This document shows positions 37,130 through 46,527 of a DNA stretch of 64,000 bases, piece by piece. Both the position numbers and the translations under genes were made by a program. Below the pieces are notes generated by a model that worked only from the letters and a program-made list of their open reading frames with translations, made no database searches and was not told where the DNA came from. Position 1 is the first letter of the stretch; each line of letters begins with the position of its first letter. Origin of the DNA: an uncultured Pelagibacteraceae bacterium (GTDB lineage Bacteria; Pseudomonadota; Alphaproteobacteria; Pelagibacterales; Pelagibacteraceae); contig CACMPD010000002.1 in the NCBI GenBank assembly GCA_902615425.1, positions 62,001-126,000 of the forward strand, read 5' to 3'.

Positions 37130-38473
37130 ATGTTTAGAAACATATCAGTCATTGGCCTTGGAAAACTTGGTTACCCAATGGCACAGTTTTTGTCGAGTTC
37201 TGGTGCAAAAATCAGTTGTTATGATAAAGATGAAAAACTTGTTGATGATTTAAAAAAAAATCATGGTGAACATTTGCATGAAATAGGTTTGAACAATCTG
37301 GTCAATAATAATAATGATTTAATTTATCATAATAATATCCGTAGTTGTATTAGTGAGGCTGAAATCATTTATATCACTGTTCCTACCCCCTCTAAGTTGG
37401 ATGGATCTTTTTCAAATGAGGTAATAATTGAAATATTAGATGAGGTTGCAGATGTAATAATAAAAAATAAGAAATCTTATATTATAAATATCAATTCAAC
37501 AGTTCAACCTGGGTCAACAGAAAACGAGATAATACCTTTTTTAGAAAGTAAAGGTTTAAAAACTAACGATGATTTTTATCTTATATATAATCCTTATTTT
37601 GTTGCGCTGGGTTCGGTTATTAGAAATCTTGAAGAGCCTGATTATTTATTGGTTGGATCTTCAAGCATATATGCTGCAAAAAAAATTACAAAATTTTACA
37701 ATTCTTTGTATAAAAACCCAAAAATAAGACTTTTGAAATTTAAAGAAGCAGAACTTACAAAACTATTAGTTAATACTTATTTGACAACAAAAATTTCTTA
37801 CTCAAACTTTGTAAAAAATATTTGCAAAAACTTTGATGATATAAGTGATCTAAGAGTTTTAGAGTCAGTTGGTTTGGATGCAAGAATAGGTACTAAATTT
37901 ATGTTACCGGGTGGCCCTTACTCAGGCCCATGTTTGCCAAGAGATAATTTATCTCTTAAAAAATTTTGTTCAGATAACAATATTCAAAACTCTTTTTCAG
38001 ATGAAGTTCAAAAAATTAATAATGAAACGATCGAAAGCTTGTATAAAGTCATATCCACTCTTAAAAATCAATATGGGATTAAATCTTTTGGTTTTTTAGG
38101 CCTTGGCTATAAATCTAATACGCAATGCTTTGAAGAAAGTTATTCAATCAAAATGATGAAATTTTTAGAAAGTTTAAAAATAAAAGTATATTACTATGAC
38201 CCTTATTTAACTGAGAAATTTTCTGCCACAAAAGTAAATAGTTTTGAGGAATTATGTTTAAATAGTGAGATTATTTTCCTGTCTTATATTGATCAACATT
38301 TTAACCCTATTGTACAAGTAAAACATGAAAAAAATATTTGGGATTTGTGGTATCATTTTTCTGATTCTAAATTTAACAGAGTTTTTCATAAAGTATCTGA
38401 CTTCAAAAAATTTGTAACCAAAATATCTAACAAAAACCAAAAAATTATTCAGTTTAATAAAAAGATTGGTTAA
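37130..38473 (+). CDS. UDP-glucose/GDP-mannose dehydrogenase family protein
   Basis: 447 residues, full length of the family. NAD site VIGLGKLGYP at 7-16, middle domain with the conserved EAELTKLLVNTY, and catalytic Cys268 in PYSGPCLPRD (the usual motif is GGSCFPKD). The C-terminal nucleotide-sugar domain contains GFLGLGYKSNT. It would oxidise a nucleotide sugar at C6 to a uronate. The altered Cys environment matches a second family member at 54660-56003 in the same island, so both belong to a distinct subgroup whose substrate may not be UDP-glucose. Confidence 0.82.
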   Translation: MFRNISVIGLGKLGYPMAQFLSSSGAKISCYDKDEKLVDDLKKNHGEHLHEIGLNNLVNNNNDLIYHNNIRSCISEAEIIYITVPTPSKLDGSFSNEVIIEILDEVADVIIKNKKSYIININSTVQPGSTENEIIPFLESKGLKTNDDFYLIYNPYFVALGSVIRNLEEPDYLLVGSSSIYAAKKITKFYNSLYKNPKIRLLKFKEAELTKLLVNTYLTTKISYSNFVKNICKNFDDISDLRVLESVGLDARIGTKFMLPGGPYSGPCLPRDNLSLKKFCSDNNIQNSFSDEVQKINNETIESLYKVISTLKNQYGIKSFGFLGLGYKSNTQCFEESYSIKMMKFLESLKIKVYYYDPYLTEKFSATKVNSFEELCLNSEIIFLSYIDQHFNPIVQVKHEKNIWDLWYHFSDSKFNRVFHKVSDFKKFVTKISNKNQKIIQFNKKIG

Positions 38474-38637
38474 ACTCGAAATTTTTTTTAATACCAATAT
38501 TTACGACAAAATATATTTCAGATACTCTGATCAGGCTAAGAAATATAACAAATAATTTTGAATTTAAAGTTGATTTTAAATATACAAAAAAAATCAATCA
38601 AAATTTAAAATTATTTGAAGTAAAATATTGAACTATT
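38474..38637 (+). pseudogene. Non-coding gap with a possible degraded coding remnant
   Basis: 164 bp between the dehydrogenase and rfbB. Frame 1 is open from about 38461 to a stop at 38632-38634 without an ATG start, giving a plausible protein tail (ending LKLFEVKY); frame 3 is also open up to about 38553. Two overlapping open frames with a shift between them are what a truncated, frameshifted gene end would look like, but in such AT-rich DNA this could be chance. I see no RNA structure or promoter that I would defend. Confidence 0.25.
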
Positions 38638-39651
38638 ATGAAAAAAATTTTAGTAACCGGTGGTTTAGGCTTTATTGGTAGTAATTTAATAAGATTATTA
38701 TTATTAAAAAAATTTAAAGTCGTAAATATAGATAATAAGAGTTATTCATCAAGTAGTTACAATACAAAAAATTTTAAAGACAATAAAAATTATCAATTTA
38801 TAAAAGCAGACATTAATAATAAAAAAAAATTAATACAGATATTTAAAAAATTCAAACCGGATGGAATTTTTAATTTAGCTGCATCGACTCATGTTGATAG
38901 ATCTATCGAAAATCAAGTTAGTTTTATCAATAGTAATATTTTGGGTACATATAATCTTTTAGAAGCGCTAAGAGATTATTCTAAAATAAACAAAAATTAC
39001 AAATTAATTCATGTTTCAACAGATGAAATTTACGGCGATATATTAAAAGGAAGTGTTAAAGAAAATTTTCAAGTGAAACCTAGTTCTCCTTATGCAGCAA
39101 CTAAAGCTGCTGCAAATCATTTAGTAAGTTCTTATATTAAAACATTTAAATTAAAAGCGCTAATCGTAAATCCTACAAATAATTATGGTCCGAATCAACA
39201 TCCCGAGAAACTTATCCCAAAAATTATATATAATATCTTAAATAATAAAAGATTACCTATTTATGGAAAAGGCAAAAACAAAAGAGAATGGATTTTTGTT
39301 TCAGATAATTGTGAAGCATTATTTGCAGTTTATAAAAATGGAATAATTGGTGAGTCATATAATATTGGTTCAGGAAAAATAATTTCAAATTTAGCAATTT
39401 GTAAATTATTAATGAGTATTGCAAAAAAAAATAAAGTTTTAGGACAAAATGTCAAAATCCAATTTATAAAAGATAGACCTGGACATGATTTTAGATATTC
39501 AGTTAATAGCTCAAAAATTAAAAAAAAGATTAAATGGAAACCAAAAGTAAAATTATTGGAGGGTCTTGAATATACTTTTAATTGGTATGTAGAGAATAAA
39601 AATTATTTTAATTCGTTTAATAAAAAAGATTTCACAAGAAGAATTGGATGA
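38638..39651 (+). CDS. rfbB: dTDP-glucose 4,6-dehydratase
   Basis: 337 residues. Extended SDR: TGGLGFIGSN at 7-16, HVSTDEIYGD with the Thr-Asp-Glu catalytic trio, and the YAATKAA motif (Tyr and Lys of YxxxK). NNYGPNQHPEKLIP matches RmlB. It converts dTDP-glucose to dTDP-4-keto-6-deoxyglucose. It overlaps rfbA by 4 nt and starts the block rfbB-rfbA-wecE. Confidence 0.93.
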   Translation: MKKILVTGGLGFIGSNLIRLLLLKKFKVVNIDNKSYSSSSYNTKNFKDNKNYQFIKADINNKKKLIQIFKKFKPDGIFNLAASTHVDRSIENQVSFINSNILGTYNLLEALRDYSKINKNYKLIHVSTDEIYGDILKGSVKENFQVKPSSPYAATKAAANHLVSSYIKTFKLKALIVNPTNNYGPNQHPEKLIPKIIYNILNNKRLPIYGKGKNKREWIFVSDNCEALFAVYKNGIIGESYNIGSGKIISNLAICKLLMSIAKKNKVLGQNVKIQFIKDRPGHDFRYSVNSSKIKKKIKWKPKVKLLEGLEYTFNWYVENKNYFNSFNKKDFTRRIG

Positions 39652-40421
39652 AGACAAGAGGTATTATTATGCTTGGAGGTAGAGGAATTAGATTAAAACC
39701 AATGACAGAATATATATCTAAACACTTATTACCTGTTTATAATAAGCCCATGGTTTATTACTCCCTGTCATCTTTAATTTACTCAAATATAAGAGAAATT
39801 TTAATTATATGTAATAAGCATGATTTAAACATTTACAAAAAATTACTCAAACCAATAGCTAAAAAATATAAAATCAAATTTAGTTTTGAGTTCCAAAAAA
39901 AAATAGGTGGAGGAATAGCTGAAAGTTTACTAATAGGAGCAAAGTTCATAAATGGTTGTAAAAAAGTTGTATTGATTTTGGGTGACAATTTTTTTTATGG
40001 AAGAGAATTTCCAAGATTATTGAAAAAAACAATTTCAAAAAAAAACAAATCTTTTGTATTTTTATCACCAGTTAAAAATGTTAAGAACTTTGGTATTGCA
40101 TACTTGGATAAAAGAAAAAAATTAAAAAAAATAATTGAAAAGCCCTCTAATTCCAAAAGTAATTTGGCTGTTACAGGACTCTACGTTTATTCCACCAGCC
40201 ATATAAACAATTTGCATAAACTCAAAAGATCTAGAAGAGGTGAACTAGAAATAACAAGTTTCAATAACAGATTATTAAAAAATGATAAACTAGACTACAT
40301 AAATTTAGGTCAAGGAATTACTTGGTTTGATCTTGGAAGTTTTAATAATTTATATCAATGCTCTGAATTTGTAAAAGTTGTTGAAAATAGACAAGGAAAA
40401 AAAATTTCTGGTTTACTTTGA
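39648..40421 (+). CDS. rfbA: Glucose-1-phosphate thymidylyltransferase (short form)
   Basis: 257 residues against about 290 in RmlA; the C-terminal helical part is reduced, as in the short RmlA-like group. Nucleotide-binding loop GGRGIRLKPMT and KHLLPVYNKPMVYY are conserved; GDNFFYGREF supplies the metal-binding Asp. It makes dTDP-glucose from dTTP and glucose-1-phosphate. The altered first Gly-loop residues (LGGRGIR, not AGGSGTR) are worth noting. Overlaps rfbB and wecE by 4 nt each. Confidence 0.9.
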   Translation: MKTRGIIMLGGRGIRLKPMTEYISKHLLPVYNKPMVYYSLSSLIYSNIREILIICNKHDLNIYKKLLKPIAKKYKIKFSFEFQKKIGGGIAESLLIGAKFINGCKKVVLILGDNFFYGREFPRLLKKTISKKNKSFVFLSPVKNVKNFGIAYLDKRKKLKKIIEKPSNSKSNLAVTGLYVYSTSHINNLHKLKRSRRGELEITSFNNRLLKNDKLDYINLGQGITWFDLGSFNNLYQCSEFVKVVENRQGKKISGLL

Positions 40422-41563
40422 TGAAAAATAAGAGAATAACATTTAATAAGCCTTTTTTTTTTGAAAATGAATTTAAAAAAAATTTATCAATCTTAAAACA
40501 AAAATCCCATTTTTCTTCATTAGGTTATTTTACTGAAAAATGTAAAAACTGGCTATCGCTAAACTTAAATTGTAAAAATGTTTTTCTTGTTCATTCTTGT
40601 ACTGCGGCCCTTGAGATGACTGCTTTATTGTTAAATATTAAAAAAGGTGATGAGATTATTATGCCCTCATACGCTTTTGTATCTTCAGCAAATGCTTTTG
40701 TGCTTAGAGGTGGAAAGCCTGTTTTTGTAGATACGGGCTCAAATAATTGCAACATAGATCCAAACAAGGTTGAGGCAGCAATAACAAAAAGAACCAAGGC
40801 AATATTAGTAGTTCATTATTCAGGTTTTAGTTGCGATTTGGATAAAATTTTAAAAATTGCAAAAAAACATAATTTATTTGTTATAGAGGATGCTGCCCAA
40901 TCAATTTTATCAACATACAAAAATAAAAAATTAGGCTCTATAGGAGATATTGCCACTATTTCTTTTCACGAAACTAAAAATATTCATTGTGGTCAAGGTG
41001 GGGCGTTATTAGTTAATAATGAACGATTTGTGAAAAGAGCAAACATATTACTTGAGAAAGGAACTAATAGATATCTTCACAGAAATAATTTAATAAAAAA
41101 ATACACATGGATTGATCTTGGCTCTTCATTTGCTTTAAATGAAATAAGCGCTGCATATTTGTATACACAATTGGTTAAAGCAAAAGAGATAACTAATCAG
41201 AGAAAAAGAATATATAATTACTATAATAAAAAATTTGAAATTCTTGAAAAAAAAGGTTTTCTTTTAAGACCGCAAATACCGAGACATTCAAAAACTAACT
41301 ATCATATTTATTATATTCTGATTTTAAAAAAAAAAAGAGATGATTTAATAAGTTATCTTAAAAGTAAAAAAATTTCAGCATTATTTCACTACATACCTCT
41401 GCATAAATCAAAGTATGGAAAACAAAATGGAATTGCTAAATTCAGTATGAAAAACACTGATTGGATTTCAAATAGATTATTAAGACTCCCCCTTCATCAT
41501 CGAATAAAAAAAAAAGATATAAATAGAATATGTAATGAAATTCTTTTATTTTGTAAAAGATAA
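40418..41563 (+). CDS. wecE: dTDP-4-amino-4,6-dideoxygalactose transaminase
   Basis: 381 residues. DegT/DnrJ/EryC1 aminotransferase; PLP Lys187 in SFHETKN and Asp158 in EDAAQS. Long stretches track E. coli WecE/RffA: SCTAALEMTALLL, EIIMPSYAFVS, ANAFVLRGGKPVFVD, and the C-terminal ALFHYIPLH. It transaminates dTDP-4-keto-6-deoxyglucose with glutamate to dTDP-Fuc4N. With rfbB and rfbA it forms a complete three-gene route. The product may be N-acylated by the formyltransferase at 52031-52768. Confidence 0.93.
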   Translation: MMKNKRITFNKPFFFENEFKKNLSILKQKSHFSSLGYFTEKCKNWLSLNLNCKNVFLVHSCTAALEMTALLLNIKKGDEIIMPSYAFVSSANAFVLRGGKPVFVDTGSNNCNIDPNKVEAAITKRTKAILVVHYSGFSCDLDKILKIAKKHNLFVIEDAAQSILSTYKNKKLGSIGDIATISFHETKNIHCGQGGALLVNNERFVKRANILLEKGTNRYLHRNNLIKKYTWIDLGSSFALNEISAAYLYTQLVKAKEITNQRKRIYNYYNKKFEILEKKGFLLRPQIPRHSKTNYHIYYILILKKKRDDLISYLKSKKISALFHYIPLHKSKYGKQNGIAKFSMKNTDWISNRLLRLPLHHRIKKKDINRICNEILLFCKR

Positions 41564-41672
41564 ACTAAAAATTTGTATAGTACTTTGATTATGATAATTT
41601 TTATATCTTAAAACAAATAAAATTTTTTAAGTTTTAAATCGATATAAATTAAGTTAAATTAAATTTGATCTT

Positions 41673-42446
41673 ATGACACAAAATTTAATGTATGATGAAA
41701 ATTTTCATAAAGAGTTAATAAAATTAGAAGATAATAACTTTTGGTTTATCTCTAGAAATAAAAGGATAGAACACATTTTAGATAAATATGTAAAAAGCCA
41801 ATTTGATAATTTTTTAGAAATTGGTTGTGGCACGGGGTATGTAACTAAAATGATTGCAAAAAAATTTCCTGATAAAAAGATATATGCCTCAGAATATTTA
41901 TTGTCAGGCTTAAATGAAGCAAAAGAAAGACTTAAAAATTTAAATAACGTTTCTCTTATTAGTTTAGACGCGAGGAAAATTCAGAGTAAAAATAAATATG
42001 ATATAATTGGTGCATTTGATGTTATCGAACATATATCTGAAGAAGATATTGTACTAAAAGAAATCAATAATAGTTTAAAAAAAAATGGAAAGTTTATATT
42101 TTCAGTCCCACAACATCAATTTTTATGGAGTATATATGATGACTTAGGGTTTCATAAAAGAAGATATTCAAGAAAATACTTATTACAAAAGTTAAAAGAA
42201 AATAATTTTGAAATTATCTACATAAATTCATTTAATTCACTTTTATTACCAGCAATGTACGTTTCAAGATTTTTAAACAAATTTAAAAAAAAAGAAGAAT
42301 TTGATATAATGGATGAATTAAAAATAAGTAATTTTTTAAATGGTGTTTTAAAAAAAATTTTAAATTTTGAATATTTTTTGTCTAAAATTGGTATTAATTT
42401 TCGATTTGGGGGTTCTTTAATTGGTATCGCAAAAAAAAAAACCTAA
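41673..42446 (+). CDS. Class I SAM-dependent methyltransferase, first gene of the phosphoramidate operon
   Basis: 257 residues. Motif I FLEIGCGTGYV at about 50-60, an acidic end of strand 2 (ASEYLL), and GAFDVIEHI. It starts a coupled operon (26-bp overlap with the next gene) that goes on to the MeOPN-like enzymes. In C. jejuni two methyltransferases of about this size, Cj1419 and Cj1420, lie in the same pathway, so this one and 47839-48645 may be their counterparts. Methylation of a sugar or lipid is the alternative. Confidence 0.75.
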   Translation: MTQNLMYDENFHKELIKLEDNNFWFISRNKRIEHILDKYVKSQFDNFLEIGCGTGYVTKMIAKKFPDKKIYASEYLLSGLNEAKERLKNLNNVSLISLDARKIQSKNKYDIIGAFDVIEHISEEDIVLKEINNSLKKNGKFIFSVPQHQFLWSIYDDLGFHKRRYSRKYLLQKLKENNFEIIYINSFNSLLLPAMYVSRFLNKFKKKEEFDIMDELKISNFLNGVLKKILNFEYFLSKIGINFRFGGSLIGIAKKKT

Positions 42447-43302
42447 TTTTATAATTATTGGATCTTGTGCAGGTGGAACATCTTTTTTATCCTCTATTTT
42501 AGCTTATCATAAAGAAATTTATCTTCCGAAAATTAAAAGACCAGAACCTAATTTTTTTCATTATACACATAAATATAAAAAAGGAATAAGTTCTTATCTA
42601 GATGAATGGTTTTCGGACGTTAAAGATGAGAAAGCAATAGGAGAAAGATCTTCTTTACTTTTAACAAGCAAATTAGCTCCAAAAAGACTTTACAAACATT
42701 TTCCAAAAATTAAAATTATAGCAACTCTTCGTAATCCAATTGAAAGAGCGTGGGCAAATTATAGATTTACATGCTTAGAGGGCTTAGAAACTTATAAATT
42801 TCTTAACTCTTTGAAAAAAAAATATAAATACAAGAATAAATTTTGGAGTGAAGTTGCTCCCAACAACTATATTCAAAGAAGTCTTTATGCGGATAGTATT
42901 AAAGCATTTATCAGACTATTTGGGAAAAAAAAAATATTGTTAATAAAATCAGAAGATTTGAATAACAATACGAAAAAAGAATTAAATAAAATTTGTGAAT
43001 TTTTAAATGTTTCTAAAAATTTTAAATTTCGTAGACCTCCTACATTTACGAGCCCAAATGTAAAATATTTAAAAGTGCAGAAAAAATTAAGAAAAAAATA
43101 TAATGAAAAATTTTATAAAATTATTGAACAAATAAGAGAAAAAAGACTTAATAGTAAAAAATTTAATGATATTAAAAAAAATATATCTTTTGACAAAATG
43201 AATATGGATAATAATTCTAGAATTTATCTAAATAAAATTCTATTTAAAGATATTAAAAAACTTTCCAAATATGTTAACTTTGAAACAAAGGATTGGATAT
43301 GA
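42421..43302 (+). CDS. Sulfotransferase-fold protein with altered donor-site residues; candidate phosphoramidate transferase
   Basis: 293 residues from a TTG at 42421 (GGGGG lies upstream; no ATG fits). The heparan-sulfate-sulfotransferase fold is recognisable: the 5'-phosphosulfate loop region IIIGSCAGGTSFL at 11-23, GERSSLL at 74-80, and the 3'-phosphate region RNPIERAWANY at 104-114. The donor Lys expected in the loop (as in IGxxKxGT) is Ala17, and the 3'-phosphate Ser is Ala112. It overlaps the methyltransferase by 26 bp and the next GT2 gene by 4 nt, in one operon with glutamine-kinase-like and CDP-phosphoramidate genes. A role in transferring a group other than sulfate is inferred, not shown. 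Confidence 0.72.
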   Translation: MVSQKKKPNFIIIGSCAGGTSFLSSILAYHKEIYLPKIKRPEPNFFHYTHKYKKGISSYLDEWFSDVKDEKAIGERSSLLLTSKLAPKRLYKHFPKIKIIATLRNPIERAWANYRFTCLEGLETYKFLNSLKKKYKYKNKFWSEVAPNNYIQRSLYADSIKAFIRLFGKKKILLIKSEDLNNNTKKELNKICEFLNVSKNFKFRRPPTFTSPNVKYLKVQKKLRKKYNEKFYKIIEQIREKRLNSKKFNDIKKNISFDKMNMDNNSRIYLNKILFKDIKKLSKYVNFETKDWI

Positions 43303-44231
43303 AAAATAAAAAAAAAGATATAGCTATAATATTACCAGTTTTCAATAATGAAAAAACTATATCTAAGATAACTCAAATAATCATAAAAGCTTGCAACAAA
43401 ATTAAAAAAAAATATGAAATAATATTTGTTGATGATGGAAGTAAAGACAACAGTTGGTCGAAAATTTGTGAACAAAATTCGATTAACAAAAATATTAAAG
43501 GTATTAATCTTATGAGTAATTTTGGTCAGCATAATGCCATTATTGCAGGTCTTGAGCATTCAAATTCAAGATATAATGTAGTTATGGATTGTGATTTACA
43601 AGATAATCCAAAATACATATGCAATTTATATTCTGAAATTATTAAAAAAAAAAACGATGTAGTTGCAATAGAATTTGAAAAAAGACACGAGAATTTTTTT
43701 CAAAGAATTTGTTCTAACATTTTTTGGAAGACAATTTCGATTTTGTCAAAAAAAAAATTTAATAATAAAATTGGAAATTTTATGATTTTTTCTGAAAAAA
43801 TCAAAAATGAAATTTTAAAATTCAAAGAACAAGACAAATTGCTTAGTGGAGTATTGCTTTTAATGGGCTGTAAATTTGGTACTATTAGGTTTCCAAGAGA
43901 GGCAAGAGGATATGGTAAGTCTAGTTATACTTTTGTAAAAAAAATAATTTTAGCGCTGAATTTAATAATAAACTATTCAAATATTATAATTAAATATTTT
44001 ATATTTTTTAATTTTATTATTTTTCTTTTTAGTTTTTTTGCTATTTTCTACATATTATACTTATCATTTTTTGATTATATTCAAGTCTTTGGATGGGCTG
44101 GAATAATGGTAAGTATTTTCTCAATATTAAATATTCAATCATTATTTTTAATAATCATTTCTTATTATGTGCATAAACTTCATGTAGAGTCTAAGAATCG
44201 GCCTAACTACTTAATCAGGAAAATAATTTAA
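43299..44231 (+). CDS. GT2 polyprenyl-phosphate glycosyltransferase (GtrB/ArnC type)
   Basis: 310 residues from the ATG at 43299 (ATGA overlap with the preceding stop; a TTG at 43293 is less likely). GT-A domain 1-215 with IILPVFNNEKTI, VDDGSKDNS, and MDCDLQDNP as the DxD segment; two membrane segments at about 230-295. This is the GtrB/ArnC layout, which loads a sugar on undecaprenyl phosphate. Its presence suggests a sugar added to the glycan on the periplasmic side. Confidence 0.85.
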   Translation: MKNKKKDIAIILPVFNNEKTISKITQIIIKACNKIKKKYEIIFVDDGSKDNSWSKICEQNSINKNIKGINLMSNFGQHNAIIAGLEHSNSRYNVVMDCDLQDNPKYICNLYSEIIKKKNDVVAIEFEKRHENFFQRICSNIFWKTISILSKKKFNNKIGNFMIFSEKIKNEILKFKEQDKLLSGVLLLMGCKFGTIRFPREARGYGKSSYTFVKKIILALNLIINYSNIIIKYFIFFNFIIFLFSFFAIFYILYLSFFDYIQVFGWAGIMVSIFSILNIQSLFLIIISYYVHKLHVESKNRPNYLIRKII

Positions 44232-44232
44232 T

Positions 44233-46527
44233 TTGAAACTTCCAACTAAAATAATTAATTTAGAGAAGGCAAAATTAATATGCAATGTTCCAAAATTTTT
44301 ATATTTTAGTTTTCAAGATTATAAAAATAATCAAAATTTAGTAGTAAAAAATATACAAAAAAAATTAAAAAAAAAAATAATTATTAGATCGGCCTCTTTT
44401 AATGAGGATGGTGAATATAGCAATGCTGGAAAATATTTATCTTTACCAAATATAAAGACGACAAATTTTACTAAGATTAAAAATAGTATTGAAAAGGTTT
44501 TCAAAAGTTATGGTCCCCATAAAAAAAATCAATTCATTTTAGTTCAAGAATATATTCAAAATGCTGAAAGTGTTGGTGTTATCTTTACAGCTGATCCTAA
44601 GAACGGATCGCCATTCAGAACAATAAATTTTAATGAATCTAATTCTACCGACTTAATAACCTCTGGAAAATCTAATGGTCAAATTATATATTTTTTTAAA
44701 GATATCCCAAAATCAAAAATTAAGATTGATAAGAAAATTAAAAATTTTAACAATATTATTAAAAAATTAGAGAAAAAGTTTTCAAATAATTTTTTAGACA
44801 TAGAATTTATAATTTACCAAAAAAAAATTTATATTTTGCAGGTTAGAAAACTAAAAATATACTCTAATAGTAAAATAAATTTTAAAAAATCATTACGAGA
44901 TCTTGAAAAAAAGATTTTAAAAATGACCTGTGAAAATTCTCACCTAATCGGAAAAAAAAGATTTTTTTCAACTATGACCGATTGGAACCCAGCAGAAATA
45001 ATTGGACTAAAACCAAAGCCATTAGCCCTTTCTCTTTATAAAAGTTTAATAACAGATGAAATCTGGTCAGAGAGTAGAGTGAGTTTAGGCTATAAAGATA
45101 TAACAAAAATGCCTTTATTATACTCATTTTTAGGAACGCCTTATATTGATCTAAAAACAGATATAAATTCATTTTTAATTCCAGATCTGTCAAATGAAGT
45201 ACAAAAAAAATTATTAAAATTTTATTTGAAAAAATTTAAACAGAAACCATATTTCTATTACGATAAAATAGAAAGTGAGTTGGTATTAAATTGTATTTCG
45301 TTAGATACTAAAAAATATGAAAAAATTATTCAAAAATCTTCTCTTACAAAAAAAGAGTTAAATATTGTTATAAAAAAATATAAAGAGTTAACAATTTCTT
45401 TAATTTTGAGATTAGATGAAAATATAAAAAAATATAATCATGGTAAATTGTTATTCAAAAAAATAAAAAGTACCCAAAACTCTATAATTAATAAAATATA
45501 TCTTTTACATAATATATGCAAAAACTACGGTACTTTACCTTTTGCAAACTTAGCAAGGATGGCATTTATAGCAATCGAGTTTCTCAATTCTTTTGTGAGT
45601 TTGAAAATTATATCAAATGATGAAAAAAAAATATTTCTGGAAACTATCAAATCTGTATCGTTTGAAATGAGTAAAGATTTATCTAAATCGAAGTTTTTAT
45701 TTTTAAAAAAATACGGTCATTTAAGACCGAATACTTATGAAATTTCTAATCAATGTTATAATGACAATTTTAAGAATTACTTTCGAAATTCCCAGAATTT
45801 AGTTAAAAGACCAAAAAAATTTAAATTTACAACAAAGCAAATAAATAAAATTAATTATCACTTAAACAAAAAAAAGTTTGAAAATATTGATGCAAAATTA
45901 ATTATTAATTTTATTGAAAATTCAATATATCAACGTGAAAAATCAAAATTTTTTTTTACTGAAATAATAAATGAGATTTTTAATCAGCTAAAAATTTTAG
46001 CTAGAGGAATAAAATTAAAAGAGAGTGATTTGCAATATTTAGATATTTATAAAATTTTAGAATTATATGAACAGTTTGATCATGAAGTTATAGTAAAAGA
46101 CTTGAAAAATAATATAAATAGAAACAGAGATATGTATGTATTTAACCAAAATTTTAATTTACCGAATGTAATATTAGATAAAAATGATTTATACATTTAT
46201 CATGAAAAACAGGCATCACCTACATTTATAACTGATAAAGAAGTTTTATCGGAATTTATCAATTTAAATAGAATGAAAAAAAATTTAAATTTAAATGATA
46301 AAATAATATGTATCGAAAATGCTGATCCAGGATATGATTTTATTTTTAGTTGTAGAATTAAAGGTCTAATAACAGCATTTGGTGGTCCAAATTCGCATAT
46401 GAGTATTAGGTGCAATGAATTTTCCGTACCTGCTGCAATAGGTATAGGTGAAAAAAAGTTTCAACAATTATTGAAGAAAAATAGGTTGTACCTTAATTGT
46501 AAAAAAAGAATATTGAATAGTTTATAA
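44233..46527 (+). CDS. L-glutamine kinase-like enzyme (ATP-grasp plus PEP-utilising swivel domain; Cj1418 type)
   Basis: 764 residues from a TTG. The N-terminal third is an ATP-grasp resembling pyruvate phosphate dikinase (IIRSASFNEDGEYSNAGKY, VGVIFTADP), and the C-terminus is the PEP-mobile domain with His722 in TAFGGPNSHMS. No PEP-binding TIM barrel is present. This layout and length match Cj1418 of C. jejuni, which phosphorylates the amide nitrogen of L-glutamine using ATP, the first step to O-methyl phosphoramidate. Its neighbours are the next pathway enzymes (46527 and 47108). A generic phosphoenolpyruvate synthase is unlikely, as the barrel is missing. Confidence 0.8.
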   Translation: MKLPTKIINLEKAKLICNVPKFLYFSFQDYKNNQNLVVKNIQKKLKKKIIIRSASFNEDGEYSNAGKYLSLPNIKTTNFTKIKNSIEKVFKSYGPHKKNQFILVQEYIQNAESVGVIFTADPKNGSPFRTINFNESNSTDLITSGKSNGQIIYFFKDIPKSKIKIDKKIKNFNNIIKKLEKKFSNNFLDIEFIIYQKKIYILQVRKLKIYSNSKINFKKSLRDLEKKILKMTCENSHLIGKKRFFSTMTDWNPAEIIGLKPKPLALSLYKSLITDEIWSESRVSLGYKDITKMPLLYSFLGTPYIDLKTDINSFLIPDLSNEVQKKLLKFYLKKFKQKPYFYYDKIESELVLNCISLDTKKYEKIIQKSSLTKKELNIVIKKYKELTISLILRLDENIKKYNHGKLLFKKIKSTQNSIINKIYLLHNICKNYGTLPFANLARMAFIAIEFLNSFVSLKIISNDEKKIFLETIKSVSFEMSKDLSKSKFLFLKKYGHLRPNTYEISNQCYNDNFKNYFRNSQNLVKRPKKFKFTTKQINKINYHLNKKKFENIDAKLIINFIENSIYQREKSKFFFTEIINEIFNQLKILARGIKLKESDLQYLDIYKILELYEQFDHEVIVKDLKNNINRNRDMYVFNQNFNLPNVILDKNDLYIYHEKQASPTFITDKEVLSEFINLNRMKKNLNLNDKIICIENADPGYDFIFSCRIKGLITAFGGPNSHMSIRCNEFSVPAAIGIGEKKFQQLLKKNRLYLNCKKRILNSL

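Noticed and set aside
37130-38473. UDP-glucose dehydrogenase (ugd) by name
   Set aside because: The active-site motif differs and no specificity-determining evidence is available, so only the family name is used.
44233-46527. Phosphoenolpyruvate synthase (ppsA)
   Set aside because: The ATP-grasp and swivel domains are present but the C-terminal PEP-binding barrel is not; the neighbours point to glutamine kinase.
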